Positions 23,058 to 37,286 of a DNA stretch of 64,000 nt are shown here, piece by piece. The DNA comes from Larimichthys crocea (lineage: Eukaryota > Chordata > Actinopteri > Sciaenidae): assembly GCF_000972845.2 (NCBI RefSeq), contig NC_040011.1:24470379-24534378 (forward strand), given 5' to 3'. Under the pieces are notes generated by a model. The model saw only the letters and a list, made by a program, of their open reading frames with translations. It was not told the DNA's origin and did no database searches. The position numbers and the translations under genes were made by a program. Numbering within the stretch: position 1 is the stretch's first letter; each line of letters opens with the position of its first letter.

Positions 23058-26000
23058 GCTGAATAGCTCTTGTATCATATTTTAGATGCAGAGGGAAGGG
23101 GAGCATAACAAAGCCTCTTTATAGGGCATGTGATATTCATTCAATCTAACAACCCCCCCCCCAAATCAGGTGGTGTTGAGATAAGAGTTCACAATCTATT
23201 TTGCCAATAATTACCATTGATCCCCAGTTAAAGGAATAGTACACTGAAAAAATATTTTGATTATTAAATGCTCACTGATCTTAGGCTTGGTGTCTCTCAC
23301 TTCAATTCCAATCTTTTCTACTGGTGACCCAAAATTGTGCTAAAATATTCAATTTAGAAACATCCATTGAAACATATGGATAGTGTGTTTCAAACAGTTT
23401 TGGAGAAATAGTGTAGAATAAGTGTATTTAGCCATGATTAAAATTATCAATTGTTAAGTGATATATGATTATCAGTGAATTATAGTTAAGCAACGTTGTA
23501 ATCAAATGTGAGGATTTTCTCCTTTTCTTTCTCATACATGATGGTAAACAAAATATCTTTTGACCCACCTGTGGATAAAGAATGTGAAGATGCCATTTTT
23601 CTAAATATTGATATTTCATATGAAAAAACAATTAATACCGAAAGTAATTGTTACATTAAATAAAAATACAATTTTTAGTTGCAGCTCTGGCTTGGAACAT
23701 ACTGATCAACAGTTGCGAAATGGATTATTCTCACAAGTGATTTACTGCTGCAAGTGTACTCTGTCTGCCAAAGCTGCAAACTGCAGAGATACTTTCAAGC
23801 CTACAGGTGCTGAGCATTTGATACTCGAATGACATACTGTGTTTTTGTGGGTTATTCTATGTCACAATTGTTAAAACCCCCCTTCTTTGCCTGCAGTGTT
23901 TTTCTACCATAACTTACTGTACATACAATATATTACAGCGAGTGTATGTCACTCTCCTGTCTTTAGAACGACCACGCCCCCTTTTGGGTGAAATAAGCTC
24001 TGTAATAGTGCCCAGTGGCACCATGCCAAGGAGCTGCTGCGTTGCATGAAACAAAAAAACAAACAGAAATAAATAAATTAATAAATTCTATACTATAAAG
24101 CAAGACACAGCCAGTCAATATGAGTTAGTAGTAAAAGATTGCTTAATAAGAAATAATAATAATAGAGACAGAAATTTTGCTTTGCCACAGCAATGTAATT
24201 AGTCCAAAACAGAAAAATAGTGCCTTAATGTCAGAAAAATGATTATCAAAAATATATTACCTGGAGATTCAAAAAACTGAAACAGCAATCAATATGCTGA
24301 TCGTTGTTTGGCAATAACATAACATGGCCACAGGATTTGGGCTTCTAACAGTTAAAAAACAATACAGTAAAATTTTATGCTATTAAATTTGAGAAGGCCC
24401 TCATCTGTAGCCATGCATTTGCTAACGAGTTAATTAAAGCATTTGGATTTTGTGTTTAAACAGAGTAACAGAGCTCCTACTGGAAAGATTTTAATCTTAG
24501 TCTTAATGTTTTGAGCTAACCCAACTTTAAAACATCTACAATCTGAGTTCAGAGATGCGGTGCCACTGACAGACATGCTACATTGTGTACACATCGTAAA
24601 GAAAGGTTAGAGGCGGTTCCACTCCTAAAAGGAAGATGATGAATGAACTTAGCCTTTTCAGAGCTGATAATTGAGACCTCTTCTGACTTGCAGGCCTGTA
24701 TAGATCATGTGTTTGATAAAGGAGCTGCTCTGTTAGAAGAAGACACAATGCGATCATCATGTAAAAATGACAGTAATGATCCAACACTTGAGGACGTCCC
24801 TCTTCTCAGCACCTAAATTCAGCCTGTGCCATCCTTAAACAAAGACACGGTTACTGGGTGGGACCAGAGTTGGGTGTCACTACTTACCGCATCTGTTAGA
24901 AGATAAATATACATAAAAGAGTTTATAAGCACAGTGAAAATATAAGCAGGGAGGCAGATTACAAGGTCATTACTCACCTCTTCTCCTCTCTGTCTCTTTT
25001 GCTTTGTGATTCCTCGCTCATTGTTCCCCAAAATACTTTGGATACAAAACCTGATACGAGAGCCATTCAATTTTTTAAGTGCTATTCATTACAGCCCACT
25101 GAAAATAGCATTTATCCAAAGATGACACTTTGAGGCTTTTCAAAAGACTACTTAAGAGATGCAGCAGCGCTTTGAGACACTCAAAAGTGTGAATATAGAT
25201 GTATACGTTCCACTGTGGCATTTCTTGAGGTGGGAAAGTATGGCTCTGGGATAAAGTAAGTACCTCTGTGGAGAAGACATGCTCATAACCAAAATGAATT
25301 GAGCATTATTACTAATTACAGAGGGCATATCCCTTCTGGATTTGTGGAAGTATGCTAATTCCATGTTGATCTATACCTCAAATTATGTCCCATTTAATGC
25401 GCGACAGAGTGGAACTTTCACTCCATCTTTGACTGGAAAATTCATTCAGTATGAAGCCTCAAAAATGAGACGGGCCGCAGTGGAGAAACAATAGTGTGTG
25501 AAGATGGCATGTTACACAGTATGTCCATGTTTATTGACATCCATGAGTGACTGCTTCAGGTGTTCGTTTCTCTCCGGGGACGACAGCTCGCAAAGAAAAC
25601 GTCTGTTGAAATGTGTTGAAAATATGTGGTCTCTCTATCCTGTCTCTTTCCAAAGAACAAAAGGCAAAGGAATATGAATTGTTCCTCCAGGTGTCTTTTG
25701 AAATGGCGTGCTTCATGATGTGTACAGAGGATACATATCACCAGTGAACCTCCACAATGTCAACTTTCTTAGGAATCAAAAAGAACTACTTTTATTTTTA
25801 GCTTGACGTCAATGCATTTTTCATATCATCCGAAGGGATTAGAAAAAGGCCGTGAGGTTGGACAGTATTCTCACCCAAAAAAAGAAGAATAAATAAACGC
25901 TACATTAATCTGAAGTGAACATCAAAATCACCAAATGTTAAAGGTGATGAGATTTTTGCTCAGTATTTGATGGATGACACAAATATTTTTAGGAACAAAA

Positions 26001-28427
26001 AAAAACAAACTTTTGACAGTTGTTAAGTATAACTTGGCTAAGAGACACGGCAGACTACACACTGGACGCGATCAATCACCTTTGACGTACATTTGCAATC
26101 GATGAGGTGCCAGACATCAGTGTCATTGTTCTGCTTGAAAGCACTAACGTTGAATGTCCACTTCTTTTTCCTTCACAGTCAGCAGGAAGATGGTGCGTGT
26201 GCCGGAGGTGACATGTGTGATTCATTTGGTATAATTCCCCTGACCCATTGGTCGATGAGTCGAAATGGTTACAAGTTCAGTGAAATGAACCGGTAACGGT
26301 TCAGAGAAGTTGTCAAATAGGTGAAAAAAATTGGGATGATGTAGGGTGTCCCAGATGTTGTATTAGTAGCTGTCTTCTATTTGGTTTCCAACATTCATTT
26401 TTCGTCCCCTCTTTTGTTGGGCATTTTCGTGTTGATATCTTGTAGTGTGATCTTGGGAGGTCCAGTTTGAGTGTCAGATTTTTAAGTCTGAAAACTTATC
26501 AGACGCCAAAACACTGCAAAGTGCTTTATAATACTCAGGATTGTACAACTTTTGAAAGTTATCACGGCAGCAATCATTTATCTTTCATCACATTGTCCGT
26601 GAAAAGTAGAAACACAATGTTCACATTACAAAGTCAGCTACCAGTGTTATATTTGATTGGCCGACGTAGCACCTAGCTAGTTGAGCCAGATTTTTATTTT
26701 TTTTCCTTGTCAGGATTAATGTCAATCTGAACTGTATCTCCTCAGAGCTGCATCCCTTTAGCTGGTAGGACTCCATATCTTGCTGAAGGGCACCTCAGCA
26801 GGGTGGATTTTGGCTGTCAAGGGGAATTGAGCCCAGACCTTCTGGCTGAAGGACTGTGACACCAATCACAACACCACCCTGCTGGTCCAGCCAACAACAA
26901 TATACGGTCAAATGTGGGACTGGCACGATACAGAGCCGCACCGAAATGTGTAAATCAAGGGATTTTTCTTGAAATGTTTGAAAGAAATGTGCTGAGACAG
27001 TGCTTGGGTCATTTCTTGGTGGTAACAGACAATGTTCTCTCACTGGATTGCCAGTAACAAAAATTGTATGCTGGAAAAAGTAGCTACCTCATATTGAGAA
27101 GCACGAAAGCACTGATATAATGCGAGGTGACGTTAGAATTCCTTTCTCTGTCCAACACAATGTGGGCAGTGTGGAAAACCTGGATGGTGTGATTTTTTTC
27201 AGAGTATCCATCACAGCGTCACAAACCCTGCAGGTCTCACTTATAGTACACAGCACTGTTAATCAAAACCAGCCTGTTCTGGGGGCTCGAAGGTCATCAG
27301 CCAAGGAGAGGAAATTATTGATGGAAATAAAGGTGCTGGACTGCCTCAGAGGTTCACCCTTACAAACATGCTAGATGTGGAGTTTCTAGACAGGCCGCGT
27401 TATGAACAAGGCAGAGTTGTTCACATCTGATTTAAGGGCTGCTTTTGTCATGACTTACGCCAAAGATGGGCTCATGCTTTTATTGGCTGTTTAGTCTGTT
27501 TCCATTTCTTGACCCGCATTGAAAGTCCACTAAAAGTTAATAAGTCTTTAATGTTTTCTTTCTTTGAAAATTGCCTATGGACAGAGTGGAGCCTGTGATT
27601 TACTGACTTCAACCGCTCAAGCTGCACATCAAGAACATTTTTTCTGTTCTGTATTATAACATATGAAATCACTTACAAGTAGCTACTAATTCACAGTGGT
27701 CTGTCAAACCGTTTTAATCGAGACATGGAGTCATTACAGAAAGTGATGACATTGCGTGTGTGCTAGGTATGGCAGACCGCCATAATAAAAGAGAAGTGCC
27801 GCAGAGAAAAGTGTCACAAAAGAAGAAAGGGACCCATGAGGGTCAAGTTCCCGTGTGCAGGCTGTTGTGTGAAGTGTCTGGTGATTGCCAGGCTGTTCTG
27901 AGGACGCTGCTGGACAGGGAGGTGAGAGGCAGGTTAATTACTATACTGAGAGGGAAGGGTGAGGTGCTTTACATAGCCCTTTGTGGCCTGCGGTCTTGGG
28001 TTTCCAGCACAGAGAGGTTTGAGCAAAGGGTGCTGGTGAAGATGGCAAAGGGTGATGCTGCACGGGCCAAATCCAACCAAAAGTCCCCACATCGATCACT
28101 GATGACAGGAGCTGCGAGTGCTGTGTGAAACACATTTTCAGTCTTACTGTTACACCATGTATGTGCAAGCCTCGATAATCACACTGCACGTAGCCTGATA
28201 ATCAGAGTGAATTTCTGTTTCAGGATGGTATTTTTGCCATCAGCATCATCTTCATTCGACTCAGAAGCTGCAGTGGCTTTGTCTTAAATAGTTATATAAC
28301 TGTCAGTTTCACCGGACGCAAGAAGATGATGTTCCCAATTTTAATCCTGCCTACAAAGCTGTGATTCAAGCGGCTCTTTTTCAAACATCTGTCAGTGAGC
28401 ACCTATTTGAATCATTTATAATTTAAT
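23058..28427. other. Intergenic sequence, mostly without recognised features
   Basis: AT-rich sequence with no gene recognised. A possible mobile-element end lies near 23225 (AAAGGAATAGTACACTG), and 26750-26890 looks like an old repeat fragment. A 122-codon open frame at 27760-28128 shows no family or splice context. Otherwise I see nothing in it. Confidence 0.55.
25074..25116 (-). repeat. Inverted repeat, right arm (partner 23015-23057)
   Basis: Reverse-complement partner of 23015-23057, 42 of 43 positions identical. Beyond the core, reading leftward on the minus strand, GAATGGCTCTCGTATCAGG parallels GAATAGCTCTTGTATCATA after the left arm, so the related segment is about 90 bases. Confidence 0.9.
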
Positions 28428-28755
28428 TTAGTGGCATCTAGTGGTGTAGTTACTGATTGCAACTGCTTCATCTCATCTTCTCCTAGTGGTAAGAAGAAAC
28501 TATGGTGGCCATGAAGCGTGTGAAAAATCTAGAGCCAGTGTTTAGCTTGTCTTTTCTGGTGTACTATAGAAACATGGCAGTTCAACATGGCGGACTCTGT
28601 AAAAGAGCATCCTTTCTCCCTCGTCTCTACATATAAAAGTTGAGCAATTCTTATTTTCAGGTGATTATACACAAATGAAAACTTAATTAAGCATTCAATA
28701 CTCAATGGATTCTGTAAACAGAGCCCCCTAAATCTTACACACTGGACGTTTTAAA
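28428..28755. mobile_element. MITE-like element, family A, copy 1
   Basis: Shares ordered blocks with 62140-62440: CTAGAGCCA, GTAGAAACATGG / ATAGAAACATGG, GTTCAACATGG, ATTTTCAGGTGATTA, ATGAAAAC, ATTCTGTAAA, GAGCCCCCTAAATC and ACACACTGGAC. The ACACACTGGAC end and the GGCATCTAGTGGTG end resemble a very common fish non-autonomous element. It has no coding capacity. Superfamily not assigned. Confidence 0.75.
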
Positions 28756-29244
28756 AAACAAGATGTGAGGTCTGGAGGTCAGGCTATAGTATAAAGGGAG
28801 TCTTTGCAAATAGACATTAAAAGATCTTTGACTGGTGTCCACATGGTCTGTGTTACAGTGGTTTAACATGTGGTTCAGTCCAAAAGTTTATATTTTTACA
28901 GGGCCAGACAAAAAGACTTTGCTGCATAGTTGCCTGAAGTGTCTGGAACATGATCAGGTTGTTAAATAGTCATTTTATTTCATTATTATGTTTTTTTTTT
29001 AATAATTGTTTTTGTATAAAATGTTGCATGGCTCTGACTGACTATTTTACTGTATATAGTTAAGTTTTTAAATGTTATAAGTCATAAAGTAAGTCACTAA
29101 TTATAATGAGCTTCATGCTTCATTGGAAAGTAGACCATGTGTACAATGATGTGACCTTAAAGGCAGAATATGTAATAAAAACAAATCAATAGTCTAATCT
29201 TTAAAAGAAAAATTGGCTTAAAAGAATAAAAGCACAATAACAAA

Positions 29245-29792
29245 AATCTGCCTTTAACCTGCTGTAACTGACTATTTGGGGGCAGTGGAAACAGGCACTA
29301 AACTCAACACTGACGTACAGTATGTGACCTTTTAAGTTAATATGACTTGTTAGCAAACAGTTGCTTATTTGCACATCCAGCAGTTACGGAGCAACATTAG
29401 CATTTATTTGCAATCGTGCATGTCCAGTTTTCAGTTTTTGGACTCCACTATAACTCCTGAGGGAAATATCTGGCTCTTTAGCTGCTACAGTAAATGCTCC
29501 ACTATGTTCACCAGCTAGTCACTAACTGTGTTGTCTGCTATTTGGTGTTGAGCAGTGTTGTGCAGCTGCAATATATACAATACCATAGCTGTAAAAGTGA
29601 CCTAGAGTGAAGTTGTGGCTGTAAAACCAAATCAATGAGCTGAAACTGGCTATAAAACCCTGTAAAGCAGAGGGGACCTGCAGAAAAGGGTGATAATTCT
29701 CTGTGGGTTTGCCATTATGAGTGACACATTTCACATGTATGTAGTCTTATGATCCATAGCCAATATAAAGAGAACTATTATAGCTGCTTTAA
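29245..29792. mobile_element. MITE-like element, family B, copy 1
   Basis: Shares ordered blocks with 54215-54686: a GGCAGTGG/GGCCAGCAGGGG start region, TAAAACCAAA, GAGCTGAAA, GGACCTGCAG / GGACCTACAG, GGGTGATAAT and a final TAGCTGCTTTAA / AGTGCAGCTTTAA. Two diverged copies in one window support an interspersed family. No open frame. Confidence 0.65.
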
Positions 29793-31044
29793 TGTAACCT
29801 TTCAAGAATAGATTGCAGTAAATGATCCATTGATATGTTGTGGAATAGTGCACAATGAATGGCAAGTGGAATAAGCCAGTCTTTAACCATCTGTATGACT
29901 TCCACAGTAGGTGATTATAAATAAGCTCCACCACATGGGATCACGGTTGTAGGACCGTATGTGTTTGTAAATGTACATTTGACTCCACATGCTTTAATCT
30001 ACTCTGACTAAGTACGGAGCACCTGCCCATTCTGCTCTGAGGACCCATGGCAGCATTCCTTCTCTTTCAATTTTTCAGTTTTTGCTCCACTAGCACAAAT
30101 TGTCATTTTCCTCACCAGCTCCGTGTCTCCCTCACTAGCGTGCACATATGGAAATATCATTAATACAATCCAAATGGTTTCTTTTGGATATTTACTTTAA
30201 TCTGTATTTTTGCCCCAGGTCTCATGAAGCCCTTCATTATTTTTCCAGTGGAAGGCCAAATGGAGGAAACACTTGATTTACAGTCCCAGAAAGCAGCTCC
30301 AGCCTGTCTCTACAAGTAGATTAACAAAAGCATAAATGCTGATATTTACTTTTTACTATTGGAGTTCCATTAATGGTTTGTATGTCTTGAGACCACTATG
30401 TTATGTGTCGGTTTATTTTCTTGCCCCTGAACACAGTGCAGTGTTTTTTGGAGTTCATTAAGTAAATGAACAGGTGTTTCCCCCCTGAAGTCTTCATACA
30501 CAGCTAATGAGCCATCTTAAGTGTGTTTAAATTATTAGGCAATTAGGGACGGGAAATGTAGAAAACGCCGAACACAGGAAGACATTAGGTGTGTGTACAC
30601 GCACGGCTAACTCATACAATGTGGAGTTTTCATGTGTGATTCAGGAGAAAATTAAGCAAGCTTTTTTGTGTGTGTTTTCTATACCGAATGTATCATTAGT
30701 GATTATGCACTTTAAAAATGATGTTTGCTCTGCTCGCAATTGACCGCAGCCTCATTCATTTTAATTAACCTCTTTATTAATGTAGAGTTAATGAATAAAA
30801 ATAAGCTGGTGGGTGCTCTGAGGGTTTTAGTCACTGGTAGAGCAAAAGTTGAGTTAGAATAAATACATTTATAGGGAATTTAATTTTTTGTTGTTTGGTC
30901 TTTAGGGAAAATATTACTATTTGTCAATGAAGTTTGGAGCCATATAGAAGTATTGTTGCAATGATACATAGACTGCTGTTACTTGTTTTGTGTAATTATT
31001 CTGTAATATGTGATATAGCCAAATCATTTTAACCAGACGAGGAA

Positions 31045-31830
31045 TACCAATGTGGGTCGGTCTACAACGTTGCTCCTGACTAAAAGGTCTCGACAATTAA
31101 TGGATGGTTTGCTGTGAAATTTCGTTCGGACATTCATGGTCTCTTTAAGATGACTTTGACCTGAGTGAAGATTATTATGGCTACTAATTTTTCATCTAGC
31201 CCTGCCATCATGTCAAAATTGTAATTTGTCCGATACCTTTGGTTGAGGACCAAAGGCAAAACTGTACAGTGTTATTGCTAATTAGCTAGTGTTAGCATGC
31301 TAATGTGCTACATTCGAATGCATTAGCATGCTAAACATTTTCCATGCATGTTAGCACTGACGTTTTGAACATATTACATTACATTACATTACATTACATT
31401 GCATTTAGCAGACGCTTTTAAACAAAGCGACTTACAGAGGAGGACATAACTTGAGAAAGGTGTAAAGGAGCACAGAGTAGTTGTTAGTTTTGTTAGTTTT
31501 GTTAGGCAGGGAAGCATTCTCGAAACAGAAAGGTTTTTACAAGTTTTTTAAAGGTAGAAAGGGATGTTGCTGTTCTAGTAGCCATTGGTAGGTCATTCCA
31601 CCATTTGGGGACGACCACAGAGAAGAGTTTAGAGTGACCTCGCTTTGCGAGAGGCGAGGGTATACAACTAGACGGTTTGTATGAGCGGAGCGTAGCGCCC
31701 TGGTCGGGACGTGAGCCTTTAGTAGGACGCCGACATAGGCAGGGGCAGATTGTATTAGCACGCTAATGTTAGCATTTAGTTGAAACTACAGCCAAGCAAA
31801 GATGCTAGCACGTCTGTAGACTTTTAGTCT
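31045..31830. mobile_element. Old interspersed repeat split by a younger insertion
   Basis: The left part contains TTAGCATGCTAATGTGCTAC and the right part GCACGCTAATGTTAGCATTT followed by AGCACGTCTGTAGACTTTTAGTC. These follow the order of a fish repeat rich in GCTAGC/TTAGCATGCTAA words. The two parts are separated by the element at 31377-31752. Confidence 0.6.
31377..31752 (-). mobile_element. 5'-truncated LINE tail (L2/CR1-like) with (AATGT)n end
   Basis: Read on the minus strand, the element ends with GTAAGTCGCTTTG, AAAGCGTCTGCTAAATG and then repeats of AATGT, a 3' tail shared by many fish L2-type LINEs and their SINEs. Upstream on the same strand a broken frame resembles the last part of a LINE reverse-transcriptase protein (THE order RALRSA, VVYPR, then a W-N-D-L-P-like stretch and FLFREC, now frameshifted). 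The flanks carry the direct repeat TATTA at 31372-31376 and 31753-31757, consistent with target-site duplication. It is a dead copy. Confidence 0.7.
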
Positions 31831-34800
31831 GTTTCACAGCTCTAATCTACCCCCGGTGAAATGGGAACAGGCATTGAAAAATGGAGATTTTGAAATAAAA
31901 ACTGCTAGAATTGAATATAAATGACCTGCGTTTCATTTTGCATCCTTTACTTTATTTTCATAGGGTTCTATTCACTACCTACACATTTGTTTTGAGGTGT
32001 TCTGACAAAGCTGATGAATCCTTGAGCGACCTAAAGTTTTTGCTGTAAAATTGTCCCGCTTACTTCAGCCTGTAACACGAAACTTTTTCCGTCAAGTACT
32101 TCATCAAGCTGATTTAGTTCAAAGAAACACAAACAAAACATTTGACGTGCATGTTGACAGCGGACTGCTGGTTGGCACTTCATCAGCTTGCTGTGTCTCA
32201 ATAATTCACCACAGTCACAGTTGGCGTATGAAAAAGAGAAACTATGTAGCGCTCTGAGAGGAAAAACCTGATCTGTCTCCTAACAAGGGGGAAGTGTGAA
32301 TATGACAAAGCCTTCCCATCTGACACCCAACCCAACAAACAGCCATCTGTCATCATTATAAGTGGCGCCTGATGTGCTGCACTTAAGAGGCACCTTGAAT
32401 GTTTTATGCTCCACCGCCAATTAAGCTGGCCAATTATCTTCTGAATTATTGAGTCAAATTTAGAAACCCAATCACTTATTCATAAACCGATCAATAGCTG
32501 TGTTTCATAGTCAAAGGTGCCTCTGATGAAGAAACCGCAGAGTAGCATCCAAAGTGTCTTCACTGTGTTACTAATTCATATATTTTGATGAGCTAATCTT
32601 GTCCTCACGTCAGCTCACTGCCAACGTCTTCCCCCTTTAGCGACGCCAACTCTTTGGTTATTCATATTGCTGGCCTCGGACAATAGGAACCTCTTCAAAC
32701 TCTATAACGGATAATCCTCTCACCGCAAAAGTCACCTGTCTCAGGTGTGTCGAGGGAGAATGTCAGCTGAAACATTATCACCACGATGGACCATGTGAAA
32801 AATATTTTCTTCCTTTTTGTTTGTTTGACAGGACTTAACACCACTTACAGGCTTTCTGACAGGTCCAGGAGTTATATTTTCCACCATTATGTTCGGGGGC
32901 GTGGAAATTAAATCATGCAGCAGGGGATTTGATGACACGTAATATTCAATTTAACAGGAGTCATTAATATCTGTGGTATCCTGTGACTAATCCCAAAACT
33001 AGCACAAAGAAGCGGGGTGGAGGTAAGTTGTAAGAAGAGTTTTCTGTATCCATCTCATCGTCTGCCTTCCTTTACCAGAACATATTCACAAGAGAGCCGT
33101 CGTCTGAAAGAGATTAATCCCCATTGGGAGGAATGTGAACAAAATGTAGTAAAAAAGAAGTTCACTATGGAACAAATTTCATTTTCAGAGGTCTAAATAT
33201 GTAAAATAAAAACCCTCTTTTCTTTAGAGCTGTTTGCTCTGGCAGATGAGCACTGATTTACCGTCACTGTAAACTCTGTGTTAGTTGTTGCCATTCATGA
33301 ATTTCCACCATGACAGTTAAATTGCTTCCCAGTACTGCCACGGCGAAGTAGGGCATTTCTACTGCAACTTCTACTACCGCTCCTTGACAGCTAACACTGC
33401 AACTGCATGTGATAATAATAATACTCTGAATCTATACAACTTTCTACTATATATTCTCAAAGAGTTCCATAAGTGTAAAAAACATGAACAAAACTAACCA
33501 ACCTGACCAAAAATACACAGCTATTGGCTTTTTATGTTACATACAAATATCCAGTGAGGCTGGATGTGCAGCTTGGGATGGAGATGAACACACAAAGTCA
33601 GAAAAATATGAGCACAATGGTGCAAAGTGAAATATGAAAATGTCAGCTGTCAAAACATGACATATATAGTACATTACCAGAAAAAGAGATGCACACGACT
33701 CTCCAGCTGAAAATAAACTAAAGACATTGCAACCCCATGATCAGCATCTTAAACCCATGGAATACCAGGGCTCAACCTCATTATATTTAACTTCTGATTT
33801 CTTTTGTTTTGACGTGTTTCAGTAATTTAAAAAAAATTAAAGAAAGTGCAATAATTGTTCAGACAACATGAAGCAACAATGAGAAATCTACCATGAATAA
33901 AAGAAGTACTTGAGGAGTAAAATCAGAGCGATAAAGTGTTTTATATATAAATATTTGAATAGTCATTTGTTTTCTGTTGCATTTCTGCTGCTACAAAACA
34001 GACAGTTCAGTGAGATTCATGCCGATTACTATTATTCTTATTACTTTTTGCAGGTAGCATAATATGTGGAAAACCTTATTCCTTGTGAAAAGGGCACAAA
34101 ATGTTTTCCCACACGGTGTATTTGCAGTTGCAGCAACATCTTGTGACACCACCAAGCACCGCAGAGTTTACGGCCTCCATCGTCAACCGATCCAACACCA
34201 GCAACCCACCAGCTGTGAAAAGTGTTACCCGTCCAGGTCTGGCTGTGCTGCTGCCGCCGCTGCTGACTGACTGACAGCGCGTTTAATATTTGATGAGGGA
34301 CTTGGGATGAACCAAAGGTTGGTCTCTCAGAGTGTGTGATGCAGGGAACACCCAAACCTCCGCTATTGTTACCCCTCCCAGTCCTGCCCTGCTATTCATA
34401 GAGCGGAGGATAGGGTTCTGCACTCCCACTCTGAGAGTTTCACCGAAGAGAGAAACACAATGAAGTCAGAATAACAAAGGATGCTGTGCCCTTCTCATCA
34501 CTATCATGTGAGCACCTCCATAACGGGATTGCAGAGTGATGGACAGTTTAAATGGAGGAGAGGGCACAGCTAGGTTTTCTGCAGATATTACACTCCTCAC
34601 ACATTTTACATTACACTAATGCAGTAGTTCTCATAGAACAAGGCGTGTATGATCAGGATAAAAATATGTGACACTAAGTTAAATGAGTATGAATTTTTAA
34701 TGCTATGCTGCTGACCTTTGATTCAAGGATCCTTTTATTAGTTGCTCCTCTATCATTGTTAATAATTGTGAACTTTTTTTTGCTTCTGAGTTCTGACATG

Positions 34801-37286
34801 CTGGGAAAAGTTTGAGAACCGGCTTCAATGCACATACACCTTCCACTTACACCCCTCAAAGGTTCTCTAAAAGCACTTATTTTATTTTCGATTATATTTT
34901 ATCTTTGGCAATAATCAAACATCATTACTGTCAGGCATGTCCACAAAGTCAAAAATCCTAAATGAATTAAATGCTGTAAGTCTATCAGTTATATATAGTA
35001 TATCACAATATATTAGTACTAATAAATAAATAAATAAACACTTTCTGGTTGTATCTCATTAAATTAATGGTCAGGAAACGAGACTCTACACTACACTGGT
35101 TACACAGGTTTTAAGCAGAAAAACAACAGTCACAAGGTCACAAAGATGGACGTGCATGGCTCGTCTGAGCTATCGCGTCTTCCTCTATCAACATTAAAAT
35201 TATGTCTGAACTACTATTAACCCAAAACAATCATATCTCAGAAAAAACAGAGTCCCCAAGTGCTCATAATCTTTTATTTGTGCAATCTGGGGCCAATCTC
35301 AAGGAGTCCATGAAACTCTTTTGAGTTATTCAACACACTGTATTCAAATACATATGCTAAAATGTTTTACCCTAAGTCTTTCTCAGTTCTGCAGATAACC
35401 GGACAAGTTGACATAATGTTACATGAAACTTATAAAACAACTACTTACAGTCTACATGTAACTTTATGTTACAACTTAACAAATATGGTGCTTTTCAATG
35501 TTTGCAGTACAGTAATACTAAATTATTTTTTTTCCTCGGATTATACTGAAGTGTATATTTTATTATTTATATTATGTTTTGTAGAGATTGTGCATTTTAA
35601 TGCACTTCCTATCTGATAACACTGATTTTGTTTTTTAGTCTTTGTTTTTCTGACATGTGTCTTGTCTTTAACTAGTTAATTCCACATTTGTTCCACCACC
35701 TTTATATTGTTATCTCAACCCCCCTTTAACCACCACCCACCTCGTGGACCCCCTGACCTCTGACACGGTGCTAACAATACCACCATTACTCTCTGCTACT
35801 GCAGGTATAACTCATGTTAGAAGTTCACGCTCTTATTTAAAAGTTGTTGAAAAGCATCTGGGGAAAAATAGAAAACTGCCAACAGAAATGAAGGGAAATT
35901 AAGGAGAAAAGTGCAAGATTTTGTCATGAAACACCTGCAATAGTTTGAGCATCAGATATATGTCATTAAACGGTTTTAAATTAAGGAAGTTATTTAAATG
36001 TAAGGCAGATGAAGATCTATATAACATTTCTAATGTTTTAATGGTTTATTTGAAAGTTCTTACAGACTTAGAGAGTAATATTACTGACAACAGTGATGAT
36101 GAAGTCTCTCTCTGGGTTAAAGATGAGCTAACAGTAGTGGTGGTGATGTAGAGCACAAAGACTCAGGTGAAATACACAGTATCATATACCTTGCAGGTGT
36201 CTCTCTGCTGCTCAGTGTGAATCAATGGGATTTACTGTCGGACTTAGAGGTGCTCTCTCGTCATACCACGTTTGGCAGCGTGCCTGAAGGAATCAACAGC
36301 TCTGTCTTTTTTTTTCTTCTTTTTTTTAATGACTGTCAGGATGTCCATGAGGGAAGTTTGGCAGGTTGGGAAGAAACATTGAAACTGATCCTTCTCTTTT
36401 CTGCCTTTTTCTGCTCAGCTTTTAATCCATAAACCATCCCTGGACAGGCCCATCTGGCATCTGCAGGGCCTCCTCATCAACTCTCTCAACCCTCATCTTA
36501 CAGCACGGGCAGTGAACTGACTCCGGGGCTTTTCTTTTCTTCTCTCTGTGCCTGTGATTTCTCTCTGCCCGTCCATATTTAAGTCACTGTACTCTTCCTA
36601 CCTGTTTATTGTCACAGTGGCAAGAGTTACTTTACCTATAGCTAATGATGATTACAACATCTATTGTATTTCAGCAACTATTGTACTACTAGTCATGTAA
36701 AAACATTCACTGCCTTTCACTATTTTTGACATTTTATAAATAAAACAATAATAGAATATATAAATATAGATGAAGCAATCGATTAACTAAGATAATGATT
36801 TCCTCTGCAGCAAAGATGTTGTTTGAGGTTGCCATTTTCTTTAAATAGAATTTAAAACTTCCCTGCTAGTGAAATGTGATACTACTCGAGGGTTTTTAAT
36901 CTCTGTGGAGCATAAATTTGAGGTGAGCCAATAAATCAGCGTCATTAGCTTATTGCAGCTATATCTATTCTTGTAATTTGTCCATCAGAGAGCACTGATG
37001 TTTATTTTTACTGTAAAATATACATAACATCGTGTTCACAATTCAATTCAGTAGCCAAAATTAGTATATAAGTATACCTATCAAAAATGTTTATGTAAAA
37101 TAATATATGTTGGCTGAAATATACAATTTGAAATCTCCAAAATTAATATTTGCCTCCATCAGTTGTGTAAGAACAGTTCCCTCCAATGCATTGGTTATGT
37201 TTTGAATTAACTTTATTGCCAATAGCAACTAGACTACAACTGCAGGTGAGTGTTTTTCTATACTAATGCTGATACCTGAGAAACTA
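31831..37286. other. Intergenic sequence without recognised genes
   Basis: AT-rich sequence. A homeodomain-site-bearing stretch near 32380-32470 (CCAATTAAGC, GGCCAATTATC, GAATTATTGAG) could be regulatory. Several short open frames lack any support. A GCC/GCT-rich triplet run near 34240-34265 is short. Nothing else noted. Confidence 0.55.

Noticed and set aside
27760..28128. 122-codon plus-strand frame, Arg/Lys-rich
   Set aside because: Of a length expected several times by chance in a window of this size; no homology recognised and no promoter or splice context.
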